From Candidatus Zixiibacteriota bacterium (lineage in GTDB: Bacteria; Zixibacteria; MSB-5A5; CAIYYT01), in the NCBI GenBank assembly GCA_026397575.1, contig JAPLUP010000576.1, forward strand, positions 1 through 7,212: DNA of 7,212 nt, read 5' to 3'. Below, one piece after another: positions 1 to 5,744 of this stretch. The notes below the pieces were generated by a model. It did not search any database and had not been told where the DNA came from. It worked only from the letters and a program-made list of their open reading frames with translations. The position numbers and the translations under genes are program-made. Position 1 is the first letter of the stretch; each line of letters begins with the position of its first letter.

Positions 1-1
1 C

Positions 2-133
2 AATCGTCGCTTGATCCCGATGCGCTCTTTCAACAACACCCGAAGCATCGAAAGAATCGTCTATGGCTTAGTTGCTTATGTCTTAAACCAAACACAGGAT
101 GTGCCTAATTATCAATTTACACAAAACGCTTGA
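2..133 (+). CDS. C-terminal fragment of a gene cut by the left edge, possibly a transposase
   Basis: A frame open from the left edge ends at TGA 131-133 and encodes about 43 residues, beginning NRRLIPMRSFNNT and continuing SIERIVYGLVAYVLNQ. The stretch from SIERI forms a plausible amphipathic helix. The pattern of basic residues, then P-M-R-S-F-N-N, then S-x-E-R-I-V faintly resembles the C-termini of IS256/mutator-type DDE transposases, where a basic strand and an F-x-N turn precede a terminal helix. That resemblance is from memory and is weak. A frame of this length can be open by chance, and a second frame is open for about 35 codons over the same stretch, so coding itself is only moderately supported. 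The stop codon overlaps a TTGACA hexamer at 130-135. Confidence 0.35.
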   Translation, partial: NRRLIPMRSFNNTRSIERIVYGLVAYVLNQTQDVPNYQFTQNA

Positions 134-166
134 CAGGATCAGATCAGAGTATATCGGAGGTTGCCG

Positions 167-195
167 TTGACATTCTCCCATGCGGGGATTATACT
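167..195 (+). promoter_or_regulatory. Sigma-70 promoter of the MutL-like gene cluster
   Basis: TTGACA at 167-172 (6/6 to the -35 consensus) and TATACT at 190-195 (5/6 to the -10 consensus) are separated by exactly 17 bases. Transcription would start near 202, giving a leader of about 72 nt before ATG 274. A small inverted repeat, TCCC (176-179) and GGGA (185-188), lies in the spacer and could be part of an operator, but it is too short to assert. The cluster down to 4735 has no other convincing plus-strand promoter, so this is probably the main one. Confidence 0.7.
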
Positions 196-259
196 TAACG
201 TTCATATTTAGCGGGTCTACTGGCCGGCTCAAAAGGATAGTTGTTGTCTATAGAGAATC

Positions 260-264
260 GAGGA
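260..264 (+). promoter_or_regulatory. Ribosome binding site for the MutL-like gene
   Basis: GAGGA lies nine bases upstream of ATG 274 and supports that start; AGGG at 266-269 is a closer but poorer alternative. Confidence 0.6.
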
Positions 265-273
265 TAGGGTTCC

Positions 274-2127
274 ATGGCGGAAATAAAACCGGAAAATATT
301 GAAGTAATTCTGGCAACCGATTGCGGTTCAACCACAACCAAGGCAATTTTGATAGAGAAACGGGATGGGCAATACCGATTGATCGTGCGCGGTGAAGCTC
401 CCACAACCGTCGAAGCACCGTTCGAGGATGTGACCATGGGGGTGCTCAATGCGGTCGGCGAGGTCGAGGAGCTTTCTGGAAGGAAGCTTTTGGACGAAAA
501 CGAGAAAATAATCTCCCCGCGCGCCAAGGACGGCCAGAAAATCGGGACCGACATTTACATCTCCACTTCATCCGCCGGTGGCGGTCTGCAAATGATGGTC
601 GCCGGAGTGGTACGTTCCATGACCGCCGAGTCCGCCGAGCGCGCCGCGCTGGGTGCGGGAGCGATCGTGATGGACGTTATTGCCTCCAACGACAAGCGTA
701 AACCCTACCAGCAGATCGAGAGAATTCGGCATCTGCGCCCCGACATGATCCTGCTCTCCGGCGGCATTGACGGCGGCACGACGACCCATGTCGTTGAACT
801 CGCCGAGTTGATCGCCGCTGCCGACCCCAGACCCCGACTCGGATCAAGCTACAAACTGCCGGTGATCTATGCCGGAAATATACAGGCGCGTGGGGCTGTC
901 TCTGATTCTCTGAAAGAGAAAGTTGATTTGATCATAACCGACAACTTGCGCCCCGTGCTCGAAAGAGAAAACCTGTTGCCGGCGCGTGAAGCAATCCACG
1001 ATCTCTTTTTGGAACACGTAATGGCGCAGGCGCCGGGTTATCGCAAACTGATGGGCTGGACCGATACGCCAATCATGCCTACGCCGGGCGCGGTGGGCTT
1101 GATCATTAAGACGATCTCTGAAATCGAAGGCATCGAAGTAGTCGGTGTTGATATCGGTGGCGCTACTACCGACGTCTTTTCCGTGTTTCAGGGCGTGTTC
1201 AATCGTACCGTGTCTGCAAACCTGGGAATGAGCTACTCGGTGTCAAACGTGTTTGCCGAAGCCGGTCTCCCCAACGTTATGCGCTGGGTCCCTTTCCACA
1301 TGGAAGAGCGTGATCTGCGCAACCGCGTCAAGAACAAGATGATTCGCCCGACGACGATTCCGCAGTCGATGGAAGAACTGATTTTCGAGCAGGCGATTGC
1401 CAAAGAGGCACTTCGGCTGGCATTCATCCAGCATAAGAATTTTGCCACGGTACTCAAGGGAGTGCAGCAGCAGCGAACCATCGCGGATGCCTTCGATCAG
1501 AAAGCATCGGGCGGAACTCTGGTCAATATGATGACTCTCAACATGCTGATCGGCTCCGGTGGCGTGCTATCACATGCGCCGCGTCGTCAGCAGTCGGCTC
1601 TGATGATGATCGACGCCTTCCTGCCGGAAGGAATCACGAGGTTATCGGTTGATTCGATCTTTATGATGCCGCAGCTTGGCGTGTTGTCTACCGTGCATCC
1701 GCAGGCAGCGACCGAAGTATTCAACAAGGACTGCCTTATTCACCTCGGCACCTGTGTGGCGCCGGCGGGCGACTCCAAGGAAGGCAAGGAGATGCTGAAG
1801 TATCATCTGGAATTCCCCGATGGTCGGGTTGAAGACGGCAAGTTGATGTTTGGCGAATTGAAATGCTTCCCGCTTGGCTTTGACGAAAAGACGGCGTTAC
1901 CGCTCAAAGCGAAGGTCGTTCTCGAACCTGGCGGTCGGCTCGATGTCGGCGCGGGACCTGGCGCCAAGATGGAAACGACGGTTTCCGGTGGCGTGGTTGG
2001 TATCATTCTTGACGGTCGTGGCAGACCCTTTGTCCTACCAACTGACGATGCCATCCGTGTCCGCAAACTCAAAGAATGGATGAACGCAACGAATATCTAT
2101 CCGACTAAGGCGCTGGAGCGGGTGTGA
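274..2127 (+). CDS. MutL/GlmL-family ASKHA ATPase (glutamate mutase L-like), long form
   Basis: A 617-residue cytosolic protein of the MutL/GlmL family, which has the actin/Hsp70-like ASKHA ATPase fold. Visible family signatures are the phosphate-1 loop DCGSTTTK (16-23), STSSAGGGLQM (97-107), ERAALGAGA (122-130), LLSGGIDGGT (160-169), IYAGN (198-202), the phosphate-2 motif VDIGGATTD (292-300), and an adenosine-type loop LIGSGGVLSHA (425-435). Classical GlmL of clostridia is about 460 residues and is encoded with the coenzyme-B12-dependent glutamate mutase subunits, where it is thought to act as a reactivase or chaperone. Here about 120 residues (roughly 500-617) extend past the usual end. They are strand-rich and carry GGVVGIILDGRGRPF (572-586). 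No mutase gene lies in the window, so glutamate mutase itself need not be the partner. The start is supported by GAGGA nine bases upstream. The family call is firm; the substrate is unknown. Confidence 0.85.
   Translation: MAEIKPENIEVILATDCGSTTTKAILIEKRDGQYRLIVRGEAPTTVEAPFEDVTMGVLNAVGEVEELSGRKLLDENEKIISPRAKDGQKIGTDIYISTSSAGGGLQMMVAGVVRSMTAESAERAALGAGAIVMDVIASNDKRKPYQQIERIRHLRPDMILLSGGIDGGTTTHVVELAELIAAADPRPRLGSSYKLPVIYAGNIQARGAVSDSLKEKVDLIITDNLRPVLERENLLPAREAIHDLFLEHVMAQAPGYRKLMGWTDTPIMPTPGAVGLIIKTISEIEGIEVVGVDIGGATTDVFSVFQGVFNRTVSANLGMSYSVSNVFAEAGLPNVMRWVPFHMEERDLRNRVKNKMIRPTTIPQSMEELIFEQAIAKEALRLAFIQHKNFATVLKGVQQQRTIADAFDQKASGGTLVNMMTLNMLIGSGGVLSHAPRRQQSALMMIDAFLPEGITRLSVDSIFMMPQLGVLSTVHPQAATEVFNKDCLIHLGTCVAPAGDSKEGKEMLKYHLEFPDGRVEDGKLMFGELKCFPLGFDEKTALPLKAKVVLEPGGRLDVGAGPGAKMETTVSGGVVGIILDGRGRPFVLPTDDAIRVRKLKEWMNATNIYPTKALERV
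2115..2118 (+). promoter_or_regulatory. Ribosome binding site inside the MutL-like gene, setting the next start
   Basis: GGAG sits eight bases before ATG 2127, within the last codons of the ATPase gene. It favours ATG 2127 over the in-frame GTG one codon earlier (2124). The TGATG junction, where the ATPase stop and the next start share one base, is a standard arrangement for translational coupling. Confidence 0.55.
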
Positions 2128-2816
2128 TGTTGGTGAAGGCAGGAATCACGCGCCGATTTCCAGATTGGAACGAATTTAAGCGAGTTACAGGCCATACCCC
2201 GGAGATGGAGGAGATTCTGCTTGCGCCTTTGGGTAAGTCAGGGCGGCTGACAGTTGCACAGGAAGAAGAAGTCCTTCGTCTGGCCAGTGACCTCGCCGAG
2301 ACTTTCATGAATGTCTACAGACAATTATCTAGGATTTGGTATTGTCTCGACTGGATGCAGTCGGGTCGGCTGGCGAACGCTCTTGAGGCTGAAATACTTG
2401 CCTTGGCAGTTCACGATTTCTTCTATTCCTATTGGAATATGTGTGGCAAAGTCCTCAATGAAGCATTTGATCTGGGAGAGAATTTCAAGGAGAGTGCGCC
2501 GTCGTTTGCAAAGTTACTCCGCAAGCACAAGGATAAAGACAAAGTCTTCGAAGATTTGGCAAAGATATTCAATGCGGAAATTCAGGAACGAATAGTCGGA
2601 ATCAGGCACCAACATATTCACAGAAATTCACCGGAGTTCGGCGAACTACTTTCGATGACCGAGAATTGTTGGGTCGCAAATGAACCTGATCAAGCTGGTT
2701 TGCTCCTAGAAGGATTCTACGAGATATATGATTCTTATCAAATCATGCGGAAACGTTGCGTTGAGAAGACAAGGGAATTCCTTGGGGATGCTATTGATCG
2801 AGTCAATGTAATCTGA
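2127..2816 (+). CDS. HEPN-like protein of unknown function (candidate RNase)
   Basis: A 229-residue, mostly helical protein with no signal peptide or membrane segment. Residues 157-168 contain R160-H-Q-H-I-H165, an R-x4-H motif with a polar residue directly after the arginine, which is the active-site signature of HEPN ribonucleases. The motif is flanked by predicted helices (about 42-75, 85-115, 140-160 and 188-220), consistent with a HEPN bundle. The N-terminal 40 residues are not recognised. The gene overlaps the ATPase stop by one base and is followed by a 48-base gap before the next gene. GC is low: sampled 60-base lines are 42-47%, against up to 68-75% in sampled lines of the ATPase gene, suggesting a different origin. 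No MNT-type or other antitoxin gene adjoins it. HEPN folds are not always nucleases, and some members only bind RNA or protein, so the RNase role is inference from one motif. GTG 2124 would add one residue. Confidence 0.7.
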   Translation: MLVKAGITRRFPDWNEFKRVTGHTPEMEEILLAPLGKSGRLTVAQEEEVLRLASDLAETFMNVYRQLSRIWYCLDWMQSGRLANALEAEILALAVHDFFYSYWNMCGKVLNEAFDLGENFKESAPSFAKLLRKHKDKDKVFEDLAKIFNAEIQERIVGIRHQHIHRNSPEFGELLSMTENCWVANEPDQAGLLLEGFYEIYDSYQIMRKRCVEKTREFLGDAIDRVNVI

Positions 2817-2853
2817 AGGGCTTTGTCGCTGAAAGGCTTGAACCGAAGACTGT

Positions 2854-2859
2854 AGAGGA
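2854..2859 (+). promoter_or_regulatory. Ribosome binding site for the barrel-sandwich/KOW protein
   Basis: AGAGGA lies five bases before ATG 2865, within the 48-base gap after the HEPN-like gene. It is a good Shine-Dalgarno site, so this gene can be translated independently of the one before it. Confidence 0.65.
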
Positions 2860-2864
2860 CATAA

Positions 2865-3992
2865 ATGGCACATACCTATACCCCCGGTTTGAAAGTTTCT
2901 GAAAAGGAACTGATTACCAAGAAGAGAATCCTCCCGCTCAAGGGAGACGTCATTGTCAAAGTCGGCGACCAGGTTCATCCGGATGACGTCGTCGCGCGCA
3001 CGCACCTTCCCGGCCCGGTGGAAACTACCAACGTCGCCAATATTCTGGGCGTTCCTCCGGAGGACATTGAAGCTTGCATGCTCAAGAAAGAGGGCGACTT
3101 GGTCAAGGCTAACGAAGTGATCGCGATGAGCAAATCCTTCTTCGGTTTGTTCAAGTCGGAAGCCAGAGCCAAAATTGACGGCTCCATCGAGACGATCTCG
3201 CACGTCACCGGTCAGGTGCTGCTACGCGGTCAACCGGTACCGGTACAGGTGAAGGCCTATCTTGAGAGCGAAGTTGTCGAGATATTTCCCAATGAGGGCG
3301 TGGCGGTCTCCTGCTGGGGTTCGTTCGTACAGGGCATTTTCGGTATCGGCGGCGAAACACATGGCGAGATCAAGATCGTTGTGCCCGACAACGGGACGCC
3401 GTTGACCGACAATCTGATTGACGAGTCCTGCAAAGGCAAAATTCTGCTCGGCGGTTCGATTGTGACGGCGGATGCGGTTAGAAAAGCGATCAAAGTCGGA
3501 GCTAGCGGCGTTGTCGCGGGAGGTTTTTCTGACAAAGACCTGCGCGATTTCCTCGGTTACGATATCGGCGTGGCGATCACCGGCTCGGAAGACCTCGGCG
3601 TAACGCTCGTGTTTACGGAGGGTTTCGGCGAAATCATGATGGCAAAAAAGACGTTCGATCTGCTCAAATCCAAAGTTGGGCAAATGGCCTGTATCAACGG
3701 CGCCACACAGATTCGCGCCGGTGTGATTCGTCCCGAAGTAATCATTCCGCTTGCCGGCGATATCAAGGCGGGCAAGGGGATTGCCGCCAAACACGGCATG
3801 GGTCTTGAGATCGGTTCACCGATCCGAGTGATTCGTGCCCCGTATTTCGGCAAATTGGGTTCGGTCACAGCGTTGCCATCTCCGCTGCAGGTGCTGGAAT
3901 CGGAATCAAAAGCACGTGTGCTGGAAGTCGAGTTCGAATCGGGTGAAAGAGCGATTGTCCCGCGCGCAAACGTGGAAATGATTGAAGACTAG
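2865..3992 (+). CDS. Conserved hypothetical protein with barrel-sandwich and KOW-like domains, probable partner of the MutL-like ATPase
   Basis: A 375-residue soluble protein of unknown function. Residues about 20-130 look like a barrel-sandwich (biotinyl/lipoyl-like) fold: LPLKGDVIVKVGDQVHPDDVV (23-43) has the glycine-turn-glycine pattern of lipoyl and RnfC/NqrA N-terminal domains, and a second half (about 100-130) repeats it as AKIDGSIETISHVTGQVLLR. No biotin or lipoate attachment lysine is evident. The middle (about 165-310) alternates strands and glycine-rich turns, for example KILLGGSIV (192-200) and GASGVVAGG (212-220), suggesting an alpha/beta domain. The end (about 318-374) resembles a KOW module: IRVIRAPYFGKLGSV, then LEVEFESGERAIVPRANVEMIE. 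It shares the strand, GC-rich composition and presumably the transcript of the ATPase, and the two are the long, well-composed members of the cluster, hence the suggestion that they act together. It ends with tandem stops TAG TAG. No enzymatic activity is claimed. Confidence 0.75.
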   Translation: MAHTYTPGLKVSEKELITKKRILPLKGDVIVKVGDQVHPDDVVARTHLPGPVETTNVANILGVPPEDIEACMLKKEGDLVKANEVIAMSKSFFGLFKSEARAKIDGSIETISHVTGQVLLRGQPVPVQVKAYLESEVVEIFPNEGVAVSCWGSFVQGIFGIGGETHGEIKIVVPDNGTPLTDNLIDESCKGKILLGGSIVTADAVRKAIKVGASGVVAGGFSDKDLRDFLGYDIGVAITGSEDLGVTLVFTEGFGEIMMAKKTFDLLKSKVGQMACINGATQIRAGVIRPEVIIPLAGDIKAGKGIAAKHGMGLEIGSPIRVIRAPYFGKLGSVTALPSPLQVLESESKARVLEVEFESGERAIVPRANVEMIED

Positions 3993-4040
3993 TAGCCAGT
4001 CGATTTTGCTTTGACCTGCGGAATGGAAACTGCCCAATAG

Positions 4041-4364
4041 ATGAGCGATCCTAAGCCATTTGTGCTCGCGCTGCCGGCGGCAGAAGACTACATCGAAATT
4101 CTCGGTGAAGGCAAGAGCGTAGGGTTGCATTCAGGTCGGGTCCTGCTTCTACCCGGCAAGGATTGCGGAAGGCATACGACGGGGCATCACGAAGAACTGA
4201 TTATCGTCTTGAGTGGCGAAGGGGAACTGGAAGTGACTGGAATTGGCAGAACTAAGATTTGTTCCGGCATGGTTGCCTACAATCCCCCACAGACCGAGCA
4301 CAATGTCATCAACACTGGCAAAGAACCACTGACATACGTCTACGTCGTGGCGCCGACGGCGTAA
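4041..4364 (+). CDS. Small single-domain cupin protein
   Basis: A 107-residue single-domain cupin. Motif 1 is G39-x5-H45-T-T-G-H49-H50-E51-E52-x6-G59, a variant of G-x5-H-x-H-x3,4-E-x6-G in which the second histidine is displaced (H45-x3-H49). Motif 2 is G76-x5-P82-x4-H87-x3-N91, matching the consensus except that its usual P-x-G glycine is Q84. H45, H49 or H50, E52 and H87 are the likely metal ligands, so it could bind a divalent metal, but the shifted histidine makes the ligand set uncertain. Cupins of this size serve as isomerases, dioxygenases or ligand sensors, and no substrate can be inferred. The start is ATG 4041, with only a weak GGAA twelve bases upstream. It lies 48 bases after the KOW gene and 11 bases before the DUF4870 gene, so co-transcription is likely. 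Confidence 0.8.
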   Translation: MSDPKPFVLALPAAEDYIEILGEGKSVGLHSGRVLLLPGKDCGRHTTGHHEELIIVLSGEGELEVTGIGRTKICSGMVAYNPPQTEHNVINTGKEPLTYVYVVAPTA

Positions 4365-4367
4365 GGG
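4363..4367 (+). promoter_or_regulatory. Ribosome binding site that fixes the DUF4870 start
   Basis: AAGGG overlaps the cupin stop codon (4362-4364) and lies eight bases before ATG 4376. It selects that ATG over an in-frame ATG at 4259, which would add 39 residues unlike anything in the family. Confidence 0.6.
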
Positions 4368-4375
4368 CGGTTCTG

Positions 4376-4735
4376 ATGGAAAGCGACACGACAGTCTATA
4401 GCAAAGATGAAAAACTCTGGGCGACATTATGCCACTTGAGCGCGCTCGTTGGTTTTGTTTTCCCCTTCGGCAACATCATTGGTCCAACGGTCTTCTGGAT
4501 TCTCAAAAAAGATCAAATGCCGCTTGTGGATGTCAACGGTAAGGAAGCGCTCAATTTCCAGATCAGCATGTCTATCTACGCCTTGTTTGCAGCCACTTTG
4601 GTACTGGTGCTGATTGGAATTCCCCTGTTATTCATGATCGCCTTTGCCGATCTCATCCTGATCATCATGGCCTCCGTCAAGACCTCGGAAGGAACGCCGT
4701 ACCGTTATCCACTGACAATCAGGCTAATCAAGTAG
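4376..4735 (+). CDS. DUF4870 (Tic20-like) small membrane protein
   Basis: A 119-residue integral membrane protein of the DUF4870 family, function unknown. Family features in order: a short polar N-terminus with DEKLWATLCHLSAL (11-24), the turn FPFGNIIGP (29-37), then W41-x2-KK, then D52-V-N-G-K-E-A-L-N-F-Q-I (52-63). Hydrophobic segments fall at about 17-42, 64-81 and 83-101, giving three or four membrane passes, and the tail GTPYRYPLTIRLIK ends at the usual family position. An upstream in-frame ATG at 4259 was rejected because those 39 residues are arginine- and histidine-rich, lie inside the cupin gene, and the AAGGG site fits the 4376 start. It is probably the last gene of the cluster. The family is widespread; some members resemble the Tic20 translocon component, but no transport role is shown. 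Confidence 0.85.
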   Translation: MESDTTVYSKDEKLWATLCHLSALVGFVFPFGNIIGPTVFWILKKDQMPLVDVNGKEALNFQISMSIYALFAATLVLVLIGIPLLFMIAFADLILIIMASVKTSEGTPYRYPLTIRLIK

Positions 4736-4753
4736 CTTCTTCACGTCCTGCAT

Positions 4754-4772
4754 GACGGCAAGTGACGCTGTC
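4754..4772 (+). terminator. Weak hairpin between convergent genes, possible terminator
   Basis: GACGGC (4754-4759) pairs with GCTGTC (4767-4772) around a seven-base loop, with one G-U pair on the plus strand. It lies in the 51-base gap between the DUF4870 stop and the nagD stop, where a bidirectional terminator would be expected. Neither side is followed by a T-run, so an intrinsic terminator is not established. Confidence 0.25.
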
Positions 4773-4786
4773 CGAAAAGAGAGCTG

Positions 4787-5539
4787 TTAGACCTCGTCGA
4801 TTTCGCCGACGTTCTTGACGACGCGTGTGGGACGGTAGGGGAAGTGAGCGATTTCCTGCTCGGTAGTTACGCCGGACAAGACCAGGATTGTCTCCATGCC
4901 CGATTGAATGCCGGCGATAATGTCGGTTTCCATGTTGTCGCCAATCATCACTGTATTCTCGGAATGAGCGCCGATCTGGCGCAATGCTGCACGCATCATG
5001 TACGGATTTGGCTTACCGATATAGAACGGGTGGATACCGGTCACGCGCTCGATTGGCGCCGCCAGTGCGCCGCAGGATGGAAACCCGGACGGCCCAGAGA
5101 CATCAGGATTGGTGGCAATAAAGCGCGCGCCGTGGCGAATCAGGCGGATGGCTTTCTCAATCATTTCGAAGTTGTACGATCGGGTTTCGCCAAGGACAAC
5201 ATAATCTGGATTCTGCTCGGTGACAGTGAAACCATGTTCGTAGAGAGCATGCGTAAGTGCGCCTTCGCCAATGACAAAAACCTTGTCGCCAGCCGCCTGA
5301 CTCTTGAGAAAAGCGGCCGTCGCCATTGCCGAAGTATAGAAGTGTTCCGGCGCCACGACGAGACCGGCAAGCGAGAGGCGATGCTGAAGATCGGTGGGTG
5401 TCAGCGACGGATAATTGGTAAGAAACAGGAACGGATGGCCGTCTTTCAGCAGCTTGTCAACGAATGTCTTGGCGCCCTCTACCAGATTGTTGTCCCACAC
5501 AATGACGCCGTCCATATCACAAAGAACTGCTTTGACCAT
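4787..5539 (-). CDS. nagD: NagD-type HAD phosphatase (nucleotide monophosphatase)
   Basis: A 250-residue HAD-superfamily subfamily IIA phosphatase, the same length as E. coli NagD and collinear with it. Motif I is D8-M-D10-G-V (nucleophile and acid/base aspartates), motif II is T41-N42 in LTNYPS, motif III is K176 in YIGKPNP, and motif IV is G200-D201-N-M-E-T-D206. NagD-specific stretches are FYTSAMATA (67-75), VIGEGAL (89-95), VVLGETRSYN (114-123), RFIATNPD (139-146), SCGALAAPIE (155-164) and VLSGVTT (220-226), so all catalytic residues are present. E. coli NagD dephosphorylates UMP and other nucleoside monophosphates in the cytosol, possibly limiting pyrimidine overaccumulation. Despite its name it is not required for N-acetylglucosamine use, and no nag genes are seen here. 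AAGGAA seven bases upstream supports the start. It is convergent with the cluster before it and divergent from the membrane-protein gene after it. Confidence 0.93.
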   Translation of the reverse strand: MVKAVLCDMDGVIVWDNNLVEGAKTFVDKLLKDGHPFLFLTNYPSLTPTDLQHRLSLAGLVVAPEHFYTSAMATAAFLKSQAAGDKVFVIGEGALTHALYEHGFTVTEQNPDYVVLGETRSYNFEMIEKAIRLIRHGARFIATNPDVSGPSGFPSCGALAAPIERVTGIHPFYIGKPNPYMMRAALRQIGAHSENTVMIGDNMETDIIAGIQSGMETILVLSGVTTEQEIAHFPYRPTRVVKNVGEIDEV

Positions 5540-5546
5540 TTTCCCT

Positions 5547-5552
5547 TTCCTT
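5547..5552 (-). promoter_or_regulatory. Ribosome binding site of nagD
   Basis: On the minus strand AAGGAA precedes the nagD ATG by seven bases, a good Shine-Dalgarno site. Confidence 0.6.
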
Positions 5553-5604
5553 GCCTGATGACTCGGTTCTAGTCACGCCTCATAAGGTCGTGCTCTTCCA
5601 AATC

Positions 5605-5633
5605 AAAGTAGACCGCGCCCAAGCGTATGTCAA
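5605..5633 (-). promoter_or_regulatory. Candidate sigma-70 promoter of nagD
   Basis: On the minus strand TTGACA (plus positions 5628-5633, 6/6) is followed after exactly 17 bases by TACTTT (5605-5610, 3/6). Transcription would start near 5598, giving a leader of about 59 nt before the nagD ATG. The weak -10 keeps this tentative. Confidence 0.45.
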
Positions 5634-5705
5634 TAGATAGATTGGACGTTTTCGGCGATTGATCACACTCACAAAACTCAAGCCGAAAGCTGCGCTGCCT
5701 TCTCC

Positions 5706-5734
5706 TTGACCGTTCAACTGGCCGATGTTATCAT
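5706..5734 (+). promoter_or_regulatory. Candidate sigma-70 promoter of the GT-C-like gene
   Basis: TTGACC (5706-5711, 5/6) and TATCAT (5729-5734, 5/6) are 17 bases apart. The -10 overlaps the first possible ATG (5733) of the gene downstream, and transcription would start near 5741. If real, the protein must start at ATG 5745 or later, on an almost leaderless message. No Shine-Dalgarno site precedes either ATG, which fits that reading. Confidence 0.45.
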
Positions 5735-5744
5735 GCAAGCAGCG

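Noticed and set aside
130..157. Second promoter: TTGACA at 130-135 with TATCGG at 152-157
   Set aside because: The -10 is poor and the spacer is 16; the pair at 167-195 is much better. It could still be a minor upstream promoter.
196..273. Riboswitch or attenuator in the leader of the MutL-like gene
   Set aside because: The leader of about 72 nt has only four-base stems and no recognisable riboswitch core such as a B12 box; it is too short for a cobalamin riboswitch.
2706..3203. A 165-codon minus-strand frame crossing the junction between the HEPN-like and KOW-like genes
   Set aside because: It spans two plus-strand genes and their ribosome binding site and shows no family motif.
3235..3246. 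Short tandem repeat CGGTAC CGGTAC in the KOW-like gene
   Set aside because: Encodes an ordinary Pro-Val-Pro-Val stretch; two short units are expected by chance and keep the frame.
3222..3794. A 190-codon open frame on the minus strand inside the KOW-like gene
   Set aside because: Shadow of a GC-rich gene; the plus-strand protein has coherent fold-like motifs and a good ribosome binding site, and the minus-strand product has none.
4011..4040. Promoter for the cupin gene from TTGACC at 4011-4016
   Set aside because: No acceptable -10 hexamer lies at 16-18 bases; the best, CAATAG, matches only two positions.
4259..4375. N-terminal extension of the DUF4870 protein from ATG 4259
   Set aside because: The 39 extra residues overlap the cupin gene in another frame and do not resemble the family; ATG 4376 has a good ribosome binding site and gives the usual family length.
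4844..5572. A 242-codon open frame on the plus strand opposite nagD
   Set aside because: It lies entirely over the nagD coding strand, its product is rich in Cys, His and Arg without recognisable motifs, and nagD matches a known family along its full length.
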